Shown here piece after piece: positions 8,302 through 14,769 of a stretch of 64,000 bases of DNA (its first letter is position 1; each line of letters starts with the position of its first letter). The stretch comes from Burkholderiaceae bacterium 26 (GTDB lineage Bacteria; Pseudomonadota; Gammaproteobacteria; Burkholderiales; Burkholderiaceae), in the NCBI GenBank assembly GCA_000955795.1, contig JYOB01000006.1:1-64000 (forward strand), given 5' to 3'. Both the position numbers and the translations under genes were made by a program. The notes under the pieces are model-generated. The model saw only the letters and a list, made by a program, of their open reading frames with translations. It was not told the DNA's origin and made no database searches.

Positions 8302-8391
8302 GTCGCCGGAAACACCGGCACACGGGATTGGCGTCCCGGTATACTTCGGCGCACAAGAGCCGCGCCTGCACATTGGACGCGGCTTTTTGTT
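8302..8391 (+). ncRNA. c4: C4-like antisense RNA, copy 1
   Basis: About 87 nt from the inferred start to the T-run. It folds into a GCCGG-AAACA-CCGGC hairpin, then a CGGG...CCCG hairpin whose loop carries guide word b (TTGGCGT). Next comes guide word a (ACTTCGG), and it ends in a terminator (AGCCGCG...CGCGGCT, 8358-8384, then TTTTT). Words b and a (8328-8349) are complementary to leader site 8450-8469. Size, order and linkage to an antirepressor match c4 of P1/P7 (about 77 nt), which blocks antirepressor synthesis in trans. Family membership is inferred. Confidence 0.75.
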
Positions 8392-8449
8392 TGCGCAGCA
8401 TGGTTCTCCTTCGGGCGGGCTGTGTGGGAGGGCTTCGGCCCTGCCGGTT

Positions 8450-8532
8450 CCGAAGTACCGGTACGCCAACCTGCACAGTTCCGCCCACCCGATTGGCGTC
8501 GGGTTGGCGGTTCATATACCGCTACTTCGGAG
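8450..8532 (+). promoter_or_regulatory. leader target and ribosome-site switch of Bro gene 1
   Basis: Site 2 (8450-8469) contains CCGAAGT and ACGCCAA, the complements of guide words a and b. Downstream, word b recurs in a hairpin loop (TTGGCGT, 8493-8499). Word a recurs as ACTTCGG at 8524-8530, overlapping the CGGAG ribosome site of the Bro start at 8540. Site 2 can therefore pair either with the small RNA or with the ribosome site. Confidence 0.75.
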
Positions 8533-8539
8533 TCATGCC

Positions 8540-9190
8540 ATGACTGGTACGTCTGTTGGCGCGTCCGCGCTCGCCCCTACCCCCAATACCTTCAATTTCG
8601 AATCCCATTCGGTACGCGTCGTCATGCGCGACGACGAGCCGTGGTTCGTCGCGGCCGACGTGTGCCGCGCTCTGCAACTCACGAATCCGACAAAGGCCCT
8701 ACTTTCTCTCGACGCTGACGAGAAAGCCCTAACTTCAATTCAGGGCTTATCCCGAGGAAACGATCAGGCCAACGTCATCAGCGAATCCGGCATGTACGCC
8801 CTAGTTCTCCGCTGCCGCGACGCAGTGAAACCCGGCACCGTGCCGCACCGCTTCCGCAAGTGGGTCACGTCCATCGTCCTGCCGGCCATCCGCAAGACCG
8901 GCCAGTTCACGGCACAACCGCGCATCGACGCCGCGCCCCGCGCAGCCCTCACGCCGGAAGAGCTCGCCAGCCTCTACCCCGCCGACGTCGAGCGCGCGCT
9001 GCAACTGCTCAACAAACACATCTACCAGGCAGACCGCTACACCGGCATGCTCATCGTCCTGCAGGCCGACGACGCCAAAGACCCCGTCGTCATCTCCGCC
9101 GGCAGCTATCGGCACAAGCGCGCCCGCGCGCTAACTGATTTTGCGCGGGCGTCGGTGCAGATTTCGGATTTGATTGAGGCGGGGGTGTAG
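8540..9190 (+). CDS. Bro-N domain antirepressor-like protein, copy 1
   Basis: Residues about 17-120 form a Bro-N domain (FNFESHSVRVVMRDDEPWFVAADVCRAL, then ISESGMYALVLRCRDAVKP and FRKWVTSIVLPAIRKTG). These domains occur in phage antirepressors (Ant) and other phage DNA-binding regulators. Residues 140-216 form a helical C-terminal domain with PADVERALQLLNKH and AGSYRHKRARALTDF. The start has a CGGAG site at 8528-8532 and gives the N-terminus shared by copies 1-3. Residues 42-80 differ strongly from the other copies; the rest is almost identical. Probably acts against a phage repressor. Confidence 0.85.
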   Translation: MTGTSVGASALAPTPNTFNFESHSVRVVMRDDEPWFVAADVCRALQLTNPTKALLSLDADEKALTSIQGLSRGNDQANVISESGMYALVLRCRDAVKPGTVPHRFRKWVTSIVLPAIRKTGQFTAQPRIDAAPRAALTPEELASLYPADVERALQLLNKHIYQADRYTGMLIVLQADDAKDPVVISAGSYRHKRARALTDFARASVQISDLIEAGV

Positions 9191-9245
9191 GCGGGTGGGA
9201 TGGGGTTCGCATCGCCGGCCGGGAGGCTGGTGGTGCGGGTTGCGT

Positions 9246-9713
9246 CTACGGAGAGTTCCGTATCTCCACCATCGCTTCAATTTCGACGGCAAAGCCTTTT
9301 GGCAAGGACTTAACCCCCACTGCAGACCGGGTGTGTTGGCCTCGTGCGCCGAACACTTCCACTAGCAGATCGGAACAGCCGTTGATAACTTCGGTGTGCT
9401 CGGTAAAGTCGTCCACCGCATTGACCATCCCCAGCACTTTCACGACCTGCTCCACGCGATCCAGGCTGCCCAATGCGTCCTTCATCAACGCGAGGAGGTA
9501 GATGCCGATTTCCCTGGCGTGGGCTGTTGCTTCTTCGGTGCTGACTTCCCTTCCAACTTTGGGCACTGGTTGCCCCGGTTGCAACTGCCTGCGCGGTGCG
9601 CCTTTTCCAGACAGATAGAGGAAGTTGCCACGGATGATGTAAGGAAGAAAATTCCCGGGTGACGGCAGAACGGGAGGAAGTTCGATGCCCAATTCACGTA
9701 GCCTGGAGTCCAT
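9246..9713 (-). CDS. RidA/YjgF-family protein (155 aa)
   Basis: The protein carries RidA-family features: LPPVLPSPGNFLPYIIRGNFLYLSGKG, HAREIGIYLLALMKDALGSLDRVEQVVKVLGMVNA and the C-terminal VGVKSLPKGFAVEIEAMVEI. RidA proteins hydrolyse reactive enamines/imines and form trimers. The ATG at 9713 is chosen because only from there does the protein match the family; the frame is open further upstream over the VOC gene. It lies 53 bp downstream of VOC copy 2 on the same strand, so the two may be co-transcribed. Confidence 0.85.
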   Translation of the reverse strand: MDSRLRELGIELPPVLPSPGNFLPYIIRGNFLYLSGKGAPRRQLQPGQPVPKVGREVSTEEATAHAREIGIYLLALMKDALGSLDRVEQVVKVLGMVNAVDDFTEHTEVINGCSDLLVEVFGARGQHTRSAVGVKSLPKGFAVEIEAMVEIRNSP

Positions 9714-9766
9714 GAGTCGATGTTTGTGGATGTGGAATTTGCCGGTACCTCGGGTACTGACGCAGG

Positions 9767-10189
9767 TTACGACAGTTCCTGTCCAATCATCATTCGATGC
9801 CCATCCGGTGTCCCCACTAGAAACTCGCGCATGCCGTGCGGTTTGTCGGCTGGAGCTTGCAGGATGATGGCGCCACGGCCGACGAGTTCTGCATGAAGCG
9901 CGTCGGCGTTCGCCACTGTGAGGTAGCCGAAGTAACTGTGGTCGCCGGTTGCTGCAGGCAGCATCGCATCCGGGCAGTGCCCGATCATGATGCGCACAGT
10001 CCCTCTCGTGGCCAGTTTCCAACCCATGCCGTCGGGCCAGTCCAGCCGGAAACCAAGCGCGTCACGAAAGTACGAGGCACTGGCTTCGAGGTCCGGCACT
10101 GCGAGCACGAAAGAGAAAGAACTAAGGTCGCTAGACGTGTCAGCCACTGTGTCACTCCATTTAGAGTCGGGTCGTAGATTGTCAGCCAT
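9767..10189 (-). CDS. VOC (glyoxalase fold) protein, copy 2
   Basis: A near-identical paralogue of the gene at 2229-2609, with the same VOC strands and the same HSYFGYLTV and GTPDGHRMMIG segments. It is 140 residues because its start lies further upstream (MADNLRPDSKW). In copy 1 the equivalent upstream codons are interrupted. Co-directional with the RidA-like gene downstream, so the pair may handle a shared electrophile. Substrate unknown. Confidence 0.85.
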   Translation of the reverse strand: MADNLRPDSKWSDTVADTSSDLSSFSFVLAVPDLEASASYFRDALGFRLDWPDGMGWKLATRGTVRIMIGHCPDAMLPAATGDHSYFGYLTVANADALHAELVGRGAIILQAPADKPHGMREFLVGTPDGHRMMIGQELS

Positions 10190-10202
10190 TCTGCCCCGTA
10201 TT
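9777..10202. repeat. duplicated VOC segment, unit 2 (partner about 2239-2666)
   Basis: This is the second copy of the VOC segment. Left of it lies the RidA-like gene; right of it lies C4/Bro cassette 2. The partner has no cassette beside it, so the duplication is not simply a copy of the whole neighbourhood. Confidence 0.85.
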
Positions 10203-10289
10203 CGGAAGAAATGAGCGGGCCAACGCCATTAGCAAACCAAACTCACGTGGGCCCGCACAACCGCATTTGCGAACCACTGTCACGGAGCA

Positions 10290-10318
10290 TTGCACCCTCC
10301 CCGCACCAGCCGTATACT
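10290..10318 (+). promoter_or_regulatory. sigma70-type promoter of C4/Bro cassette 2
   Basis: TTGCAC (10290-10295), a 17-bp spacer and TATACT (10313-10318), matching cassettes 1 and 3. Start predicted near 10325. Confidence 0.8.
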
Positions 10319-10324
10319 CGGCCG

Positions 10325-10411
10325 GTCGCCGGAAACACCGGCACACGGGATTGGCGTCCCGGAATACAAAGGCGCAAGCAAGCCGCGCTGTCGTTTTACA
10401 CGCGGCTTTGT
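10325..10411 (+). ncRNA. c4: C4-like antisense RNA, copy 2
   Basis: The fold is the same as copy 1: GCCGG-AAACA-CCGGC, a CGGG...CCCG hairpin with loop word b (TTGGCGT), word a (ACAAAGG), and a terminator AGCCGCG...CGCGGCT (10381-10407) followed by TTTGTTGTTT. The guide segment 10351-10372 is complementary to 10481-10501. Word b is the same as in copy 1, but word a is different (ACAAAGG against ACTTCGG). Confidence 0.75.
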
Positions 10412-10480
10412 TGTTTGCGTGTGTCTCGTAGTTGCTCCTATGGCGGCTCCGGGCGGGGCCAGCTTCGGCTGGGCCGGTTT

Positions 10481-10566
10481 CCTTTGTTTCCGGTACGCCA
10501 ACTCCGTTCGGTAGCCGCCCCCTGATTGGCGTCGGGGGGCGGCCTCAAAGCCAAAAAACAAAGGAT
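10481..10566 (+). promoter_or_regulatory. leader target and ribosome-site switch of Bro gene 2
   Basis: Site 2 (10481-10501) holds CCTTTGT and ACGCCAA. Word b recurs at 10526-10532 in the loop of a strong hairpin (GCCGCCCCC 10514-10522 with GGGGGGCGGC 10534-10543). Word a recurs as ACAAAGG at 10558-10564, overlapping the AAAGGA ribosome site before ATG 10573. Confidence 0.75.
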
Positions 10567-10572
10567 TCAACT

Positions 10573-11235
10573 ATGACTAACACGTCTGTTGGCGCGTCCG
10601 CGCTCGCCCCTACCCCGAACACCTTCAATTTCGAATCCCACACCGTGCGCGTCGTTATGCGCGACGACGAGCCTTGGTTCGTTGCCTCAGACGTCTGCAT
10701 GGCGTTGGGATTATCGAATCCGAGCGAAGCACTGCGGTCGCTCGATAGTGACGAACGAATGACCCTCAGCTTAACTGAGGGCTTGGCTGGTCGCCGCGGC
10801 GGCGCTCGTTTGCAGGCGATTGTCAGCGAATCCGGCATGTACACCCTCGTCTTGCGCTGCCGAGACGCAGTGAAGCCCGGCACCGTGCCGTACCGCTTCC
10901 GCAAGTGGGTCACGTCCATCGTCCTGCCGGCCATCCGCAAGGCCGGCGAGTTCACGGCACAACCGCGCATCGACGCCGCGCCCCGTGCAGCCCTCACACC
11001 GGAAGAGCTCGCCAGCCTCTACCCCGCCGACGTCGAGCGCGCGCTGCAACTGCTCAACAAACACATCTACCAGGCAGACCGCTACACCGGCATGCTCATC
11101 GTCCTGCAGGCCGACGACGCCAAAGAGCCCGTCGTCATCTCCGCCGGCAGCTATCGGCACAAGCGCGCCCGCGCCCTGACTGACTTTGCGCGGGCGTCGG
11201 TGCAGATTTCGGATTTGATTGAGGCGGGGGTGTAG
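10573..11235 (+). CDS. Bro-N domain antirepressor-like protein, copy 2
   Basis: 220 residues, with the same N-terminus, Bro-N frame and C-terminal GSYRHKRARALTDFARASVQISDLIEAGV as copy 1. The segment after DVCMALG (GLSNPSEALRSLDSDERMTLSLTEGLAGRRGG) is different and about five residues longer. In Bro/Ant proteins this part of the domain is likely to contact the target, so the copies may act on different repressors. It starts at ATG 10573 behind AAAGGA; upstream in-frame ATGs (10432) lie within the leader and lack ribosome sites. Confidence 0.85.
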   Translation: MTNTSVGASALAPTPNTFNFESHTVRVVMRDDEPWFVASDVCMALGLSNPSEALRSLDSDERMTLSLTEGLAGRRGGARLQAIVSESGMYTLVLRCRDAVKPGTVPYRFRKWVTSIVLPAIRKAGEFTAQPRIDAAPRAALTPEELASLYPADVERALQLLNKHIYQADRYTGMLIVLQADDAKEPVVISAGSYRHKRARALTDFARASVQISDLIEAGV

Positions 11236-11326
11236 GGGGATGGGGCTCGCATCGCTGGCAGGGTTGGCGGCGGTGCGGCTCTTTGGCGATGACGGCTATT
11301 GGCCGGTTGCAGACACTGGCGCTTGC

Positions 11327-11773
11327 CTAGTTATCTGTCACTCGCTGACTTTGATAGGAAATGAAGCGACTCGCTTGGTTTGCGAGGCTTTGATGGATAT
11401 CAACGCGCTCGGCAACACCTCGCAGCGCTGAAAAGTACTCTTCGCGCTCTTGCTCGGACAAATTCGAGTTCAGGACGCGGTTGACCATCAGTAAGGCATT
11501 GAGCGACGGTGCCCGGGCCAGCGACTCGAGAAGAATACCTTTGTAGCTGGGGTAGAAATGCTCCGTTAGATGGACCAGAGTCCCGGGCGCACCGCAATCC
11601 TCCAAAGGGTACTTTTCGAAGAACCGAAAGATGGCAGGGATTAGGCTTGCTTGATATGACGGCGGGACGGACTCAACCAGCTTGTCCACCTCTAGCACGA
11701 AGCTATCCCCCCGAGGGTTTAGCTCTAACAGGCGAATCTCGAAGTTCCTGACGGTATCCATAGAGGCTTGCAT
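11327..11773 (-). CDS. protein of unknown function, helical (148 aa)
   Basis: A soluble, acidic, mainly helical protein, with segments such as YQASLIPAIFRFFEKYPLEDCGAPGTLVHLTEHF and SLARAPSLNALLMVNRVLNSNLSEQE that suggest paired alpha repeats. Small HEAT-like proteins of this size are often immunity proteins, but there is no toxin beside it. The first or second Met (11773 or 11761) could be the start; neither has a good ribosome site. It sits between cassettes 2 and 3 and is probably cargo. Confidence 0.6.
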   Translation of the reverse strand: MQASMDTVRNFEIRLLELNPRGDSFVLEVDKLVESVPPSYQASLIPAIFRFFEKYPLEDCGAPGTLVHLTEHFYPSYKGILLESLARAPSLNALLMVNRVLNSNLSEQEREEYFSALRGVAERVDIHQSLANQASRFISYQSQRVTDN

Positions 11774-11960
11774 AGGCTTGGGCTAGCTCCAAACGCGGCG
11801 TCTCTGCTGTCAGCGGACGCTGCTAGTTTCGGCATTAGGTGCAATGATTGTCAGCCACAGAGCTTCGCTTGTCGAATGACCGCTCTTGGCCGAAAGGCGC
11901 CGATGGCTAACCGCTTACGTTCCCCGACGGTCAATCCTATCGGCTTCAGACCCTAGACCC

Positions 11961-12482
11961 TTAGTGCGCGATCGCGGCTGCCGCCCAGTTACGCTGAACA
12001 TCCAGCAACGCGTCGGTCAGCGTGGTCGATGGGGCGGGCATCAGCATCGTCGCCAGCATCGGACGCTCTGCGCAGTGTTCGACCTCGATGAAAAGATCGT
12101 TGCGATCGGGGGCAAGCTCCTTCACCAGTTTGGCGCCGCGCTGGCTCTGCAGGTACATTGCAATCAGCCGCGGGTGGAACGCCTCGTCCGATGAAGAGAT
12201 CAACAATGACGAGGTCACAATCTTGCCGCCGGCCCACATCGAGAAGATTGCATCGCCGTCCCGCAATGTCGCATCCAGCTTGCACGCCACGCCCGCGACC
12301 TCGAAGCTGTTTTCGATCTTACCTTCCTCAGGACGCGCCACGCCTTGAGCCGGAGCGTCGATCCAATCTTGGCGAAGCACCGTGCCATCTGGAAAGAAGA
12401 GCACCTCGAACATCCTGATCTGTGCAGTGGCGGTCGCGACGGGGGTTTCAACGATATGTTTGCGGCGGCCGAATCTGAACAT
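11961..12482 (-). CDS. protein of unknown function (173 aa)
   Basis: A soluble alpha/beta protein starting MFRFGRRKHIVETP. ATG 12482 is chosen for its AAAGGAGAAGCAAG ribosome site. The middle is beta-rich (IRMFEVLFFPDGTVLRQDWIDAP, FEVAGVACKLDATLRDGDAIFSMWAGGKI), and helices with a hydrophobic end follow. I do not recognise it. The frame stays open upstream into a fragment of a phage Rz gene, which is not part of this protein. Probably cargo. Confidence 0.65.
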   Translation of the reverse strand: MFRFGRRKHIVETPVATATAQIRMFEVLFFPDGTVLRQDWIDAPAQGVARPEEGKIENSFEVAGVACKLDATLRDGDAIFSMWAGGKIVTSSLLISSSDEAFHPRLIAMYLQSQRGAKLVKELAPDRNDLFIEVEHCAERPMLATMLMPAPSTTLTDALLDVQRNWAAAAIAH

Positions 12483-12572
12483 CTTGCTTCTCCTTTTTTT
12501 CGCGGGCCCACCGTCTAGAGAAAACAAGCGTGCCGACTCTGATACTACCGGTGATCGGCCGATTTGCGACTC

Positions 12573-12621
12573 CATCTCCGTGACATGAGTAAGGTCGAGC
12601 GCGTCTAGCTGATCGACAAGC
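12573..12621 (-). pseudogene. 49-bp remnant of the phage Rz (spanin) gene
   Basis: The minus strand encodes LVDQLDALDLTHVTEMESQ, which matches LTDQLDALDRTHFSEMQRA inside the intact Rz gene (DNA 15058-15106) at about 80% nucleotide identity. It ends 6 bp before the -35 box of cassette 3. It shows that this cassette, or the cargo beside it, recombined with the end of the lysis operon. Confidence 0.7.
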
Positions 12622-12627
12622 CGCGAT

Positions 12628-12656
12628 TTGCACGCAACCCCAACCAGCCGTATACT
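12628..12656 (+). promoter_or_regulatory. sigma70-type promoter of C4/Bro cassette 3
   Basis: TTGCAC (12628-12633), a 17-bp spacer and TATACT (12651-12656), as in cassettes 1 and 2. Start predicted near 12663. Confidence 0.8.
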
Positions 12657-12662
12657 CGGCCG

Positions 12663-12752
12663 GTTGCCGGAAACACCGGCACCCCGGGCTTGGTCGCCCG
12701 GCACTCAAGGCGCTAATGAGCCGCGCCGCATTTCAATGCACGCGGCTTTTTG
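12663..12752 (+). ncRNA. c4: C4-like antisense RNA, copy 3
   Basis: Same fold as copies 1 and 2: GCCGG-AAACA-CCGGC, then CCCGGG...CCCGG with loop word b, then word a, then the terminator AGCCGCG...CGCGGCT (12719-12747) and TTTTT. Both guide words differ from copies 1 and 2: b is TTGGTCG and a is ACTCAAGG. The guide segment 12690-12710 is complementary to the changed leader site 12815-12834. The double compensatory change is strong evidence that the pairing matters. Confidence 0.8.
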
Positions 12753-12814
12753 TTTGCGCACGTCTGGCAGCTTCTATGGTGGGCCGGGCGGGGACCCCTT
12801 CGGGGGTGCCGGTT

Positions 12815-12896
12815 CCTTGAGTCCGGTCGACCAACCCCGTTCGGTCCACCCCCCGTTTGGTCGCGGGGCGGCGGGTCTCAAACCGCACTCAAGGAG
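12815..12896 (+). promoter_or_regulatory. leader target and ribosome-site switch of Bro gene 3
   Basis: Site 2 (12815-12834) holds CCTTGAGT and CGACCAA. Word b recurs as TTGGTCG (12857-12863) in a CCCCCCG...CGGGG hairpin loop. Word a recurs as GCACTCAAGG (12885-12894), overlapping the AAGGAG ribosome site (12891-12896) of ATG 12904. A TTCG-capped hairpin (CCCC-TTCG-GGGG) lies just before site 2. Confidence 0.8.
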
Positions 12897-12903
12897 TCAA
12901 GCC

Positions 12904-13545
12904 ATGACTGGTACGTCTGTTGGCGCGTCCGCGCTCGTCCCTACCCCCAACACCTTCAATTTCGAATCGAACGCTGTCCGTGTGGTTGTGCGAGATGGCG
13001 AGCCGTGGTTTGTTGCCGCCGATCTCTGCGCAGCACTGCATTTGGACGCAACGGCAATTCGCAAATTGGAGGAAGACGAAAAGGGTCTGCATTCAATGCA
13101 GACCCTTGGCGGGACGCAATCTATGGCCGTCATCAGTGAATCCGGCATGTACACCCTCGTCCTGCGCTGCCGCGATGCCGTGAAGCCCGGCACCGTGCCG
13201 CACCGCTTCCGCAAGTGGGTCACGTCCATCGTCCTGCCGTCCATCCGCAAGACCGGCCAGTTCACCGCACAACCGCGCATCGACGCCGCGCCCCGCGCAG
13301 CTCTCACACCGGAAGAGCTCGCCAGCCTCTACCCCGCCGACGTCGAGCGCGCGCTGCAACTGCTCAACAAACACATCTACCAGGCAGACCGCTACACCGG
13401 CATGCTCATCGTCCTGCAGCACGACGACGCCAAAGAGCCCGTCGTCATCTCCGCCGGCAGCTATCGGCACAAGCGCGCCCGCGCGCTGACTGACTTTGCG
13501 CGGGCGTCGGTGCAGATTTCGGATTTGATTGAGGCGGGGGTGTAG
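12904..13545 (+). CDS. Bro-N domain antirepressor-like protein, copy 3
   Basis: 213 residues. The N-terminal 20 and C-terminal ~125 residues are almost the same as in copies 1 and 2. The part between DLCAAL and VISESGMY is different again (HLDATAIRKLEEDEKGLHSMQTLGGTQSMA). The start has a perfect AAGGAG. After the stop, a stretch of about 60 bp (TGGGGCTTGCATCGCTGG...) is shared with copies 1 and 2, so the cassette extends past the gene. Confidence 0.85.
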   Translation: MTGTSVGASALVPTPNTFNFESNAVRVVVRDGEPWFVAADLCAALHLDATAIRKLEEDEKGLHSMQTLGGTQSMAVISESGMYTLVLRCRDAVKPGTVPHRFRKWVTSIVLPSIRKTGQFTAQPRIDAAPRAALTPEELASLYPADVERALQLLNKHIYQADRYTGMLIVLQHDDAKEPVVISAGSYRHKRARALTDFARASVQISDLIEAGV

Positions 13546-13730
13546 AGCGGGTGGGCTGGGGCTTGCATCGCTGGGCGGGTTGGCGGCGGTGCCGGCCCTT
13601 TGGGCTGGCCATTACTGGCAGATAACGGTCGATGATGGCCTGCCTACGACTGTCCACTTCCGACCCGAGGCGGACAATTCGAGCCCGGGCCCGAATATAT
13701 CCGCTTACAGCTTGCCTTCATCCATTCAGG

Positions 13731-14528
13731 TCAAATGGCTTTGCGCCTCAAGAAGCCCTCGATAACGGTTGCGAAATAAGGCGGACACTCCTGCATCGGG
13801 TAATGACCGCAGTTAGGGATAACGTGCAGTTCTGCGTTCGGATGCCACGCGAGAAAGGTACGCTCCATTGCCTCCGAATCAAGTCCGGGATCCTTATCAC
13901 CGACAATGACCAAATACGGTGTTTCAAGGCCCCGAACGTCATCGACGAAGTTAGCCGTGACCAGCATTTCGAGGTATCTCGCCCGACAGGCAGGTGCGAC
14001 CGTGTCGCGGCTTTGTCGCACCTTGCGATCAGCCCATCCATCGGAAAGACCTCCGGTGACGAATGTGAACAGCCGCCGAAGGGCGTTGTCGTCTTCTATC
14101 GTGCTGGCAAAGAAGGCCCGAGCCTCCGGACTCAACCGATTTCCAGCGGCAGAAACGGGACACACGGCGATCGCGCTCATGACACGAGATGGAGCGTCCG
14201 CAGCGATGCGTTGTGTGATCATCCCGGTCATCGAGTGGCCGACTACATGGAAGCGCCTCCAACCGAGCTGGTCGGCGAGCATGAGGCAATCGGCGGCAAT
14301 CTCCTCTATCGTAAATTCACCGGCCAATTCGATGGATTGCCCGTAGCCACGCGCATCGACGAAAACATATGTGAACGCGTGGCCATCAAGCCAGGGCATA
14401 ACTGCATCGTAGCTGGAGTGGTCGCCGAGCCAGTCATGCATGACCAGCACGCGAATGGGGCCATTGCCATACTGCACATATCCGAGGCTGGCGCCAGATC
14501 CGGGGCGGATTTCAACGGGTGCTTTCAT
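13731..14528 (-). CDS. alpha/beta-fold hydrolase
   Basis: 265 residues with the classic order: oxyanion region VLVMHDWLGDHSSYD, the strand VFVDARGYGQS, nucleophile elbow GHSMTG (Ser at about residue 110), acid region VIVGDKDPGLDSEA and a late His in NCGHYPMQE. It resembles haloperoxidase/esterase-type hydrolases; substrate unknown. It stands between Bro copy 3 and the lysis genes and is followed on its promoter side by a strong bidirectional terminator, so it is a self-contained cargo gene. Confidence 0.85.
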   Translation of the reverse strand: MKAPVEIRPGSGASLGYVQYGNGPIRVLVMHDWLGDHSSYDAVMPWLDGHAFTYVFVDARGYGQSIELAGEFTIEEIAADCLMLADQLGWRRFHVVGHSMTGMITQRIAADAPSRVMSAIAVCPVSAAGNRLSPEARAFFASTIEDDNALRRLFTFVTGGLSDGWADRKVRQSRDTVAPACRARYLEMLVTANFVDDVRGLETPYLVIVGDKDPGLDSEAMERTFLAWHPNAELHVIPNCGHYPMQECPPYFATVIEGFLRRKAI

Positions 14529-14563
14529 TCCAAGGTTCCATTGGGGTTGTGGGAACCAAAACG

Positions 14564-14597
14564 AAAACGCCCTCCCGGCGAACCGGGAGGGCGTTTT
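14564..14597. terminator. strong bidirectional terminator
   Basis: AAAACGCCCTCCCGG (14564-14578), loop CGAA, and the exact complement CCGGGAGGGCGTTTT (14583-14597). It lies between the hydrolase start and the end of the lysis operon, where it can stop late leftward transcription. Confidence 0.85.
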
Positions 14598-14769
14598 GAA
14601 AGTGATGCCATCCTATCAATCACTCGAACGTGGGTCAATAGGTGGGCACGCCGATGGGCGCTTGGCCGGAGGTCGGCCATCAAGAGCCGGTCGAACATGT
14701 GCATCGGACCCTGGCCGAACGGCCGCAGTTGGATGCTGACGCTCGCGCTCAGCCGATCTGCTGCCCCCA

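Noticed and set aside
8387-8539. Upstream in-frame extension of the Bro genes (also 10432-10572, 12628-12903)
   Set aside because: The frames are open but run through the structured leader and C4 RNA with no ribosome site. The shared protein N-terminus begins at the ATG after the purine-rich site.
12483-12704. N-terminal extension of the 11961-12482 protein
   Set aside because: The residues come from the Rz remnant and the C4 region on the other strand; AAAGGAG precedes ATG 12482.
14600-14769. Minus-strand frame between the terminator and Rz
   Set aside because: Composition is low-information and it overlaps the terminator; no homology or start signal seen.
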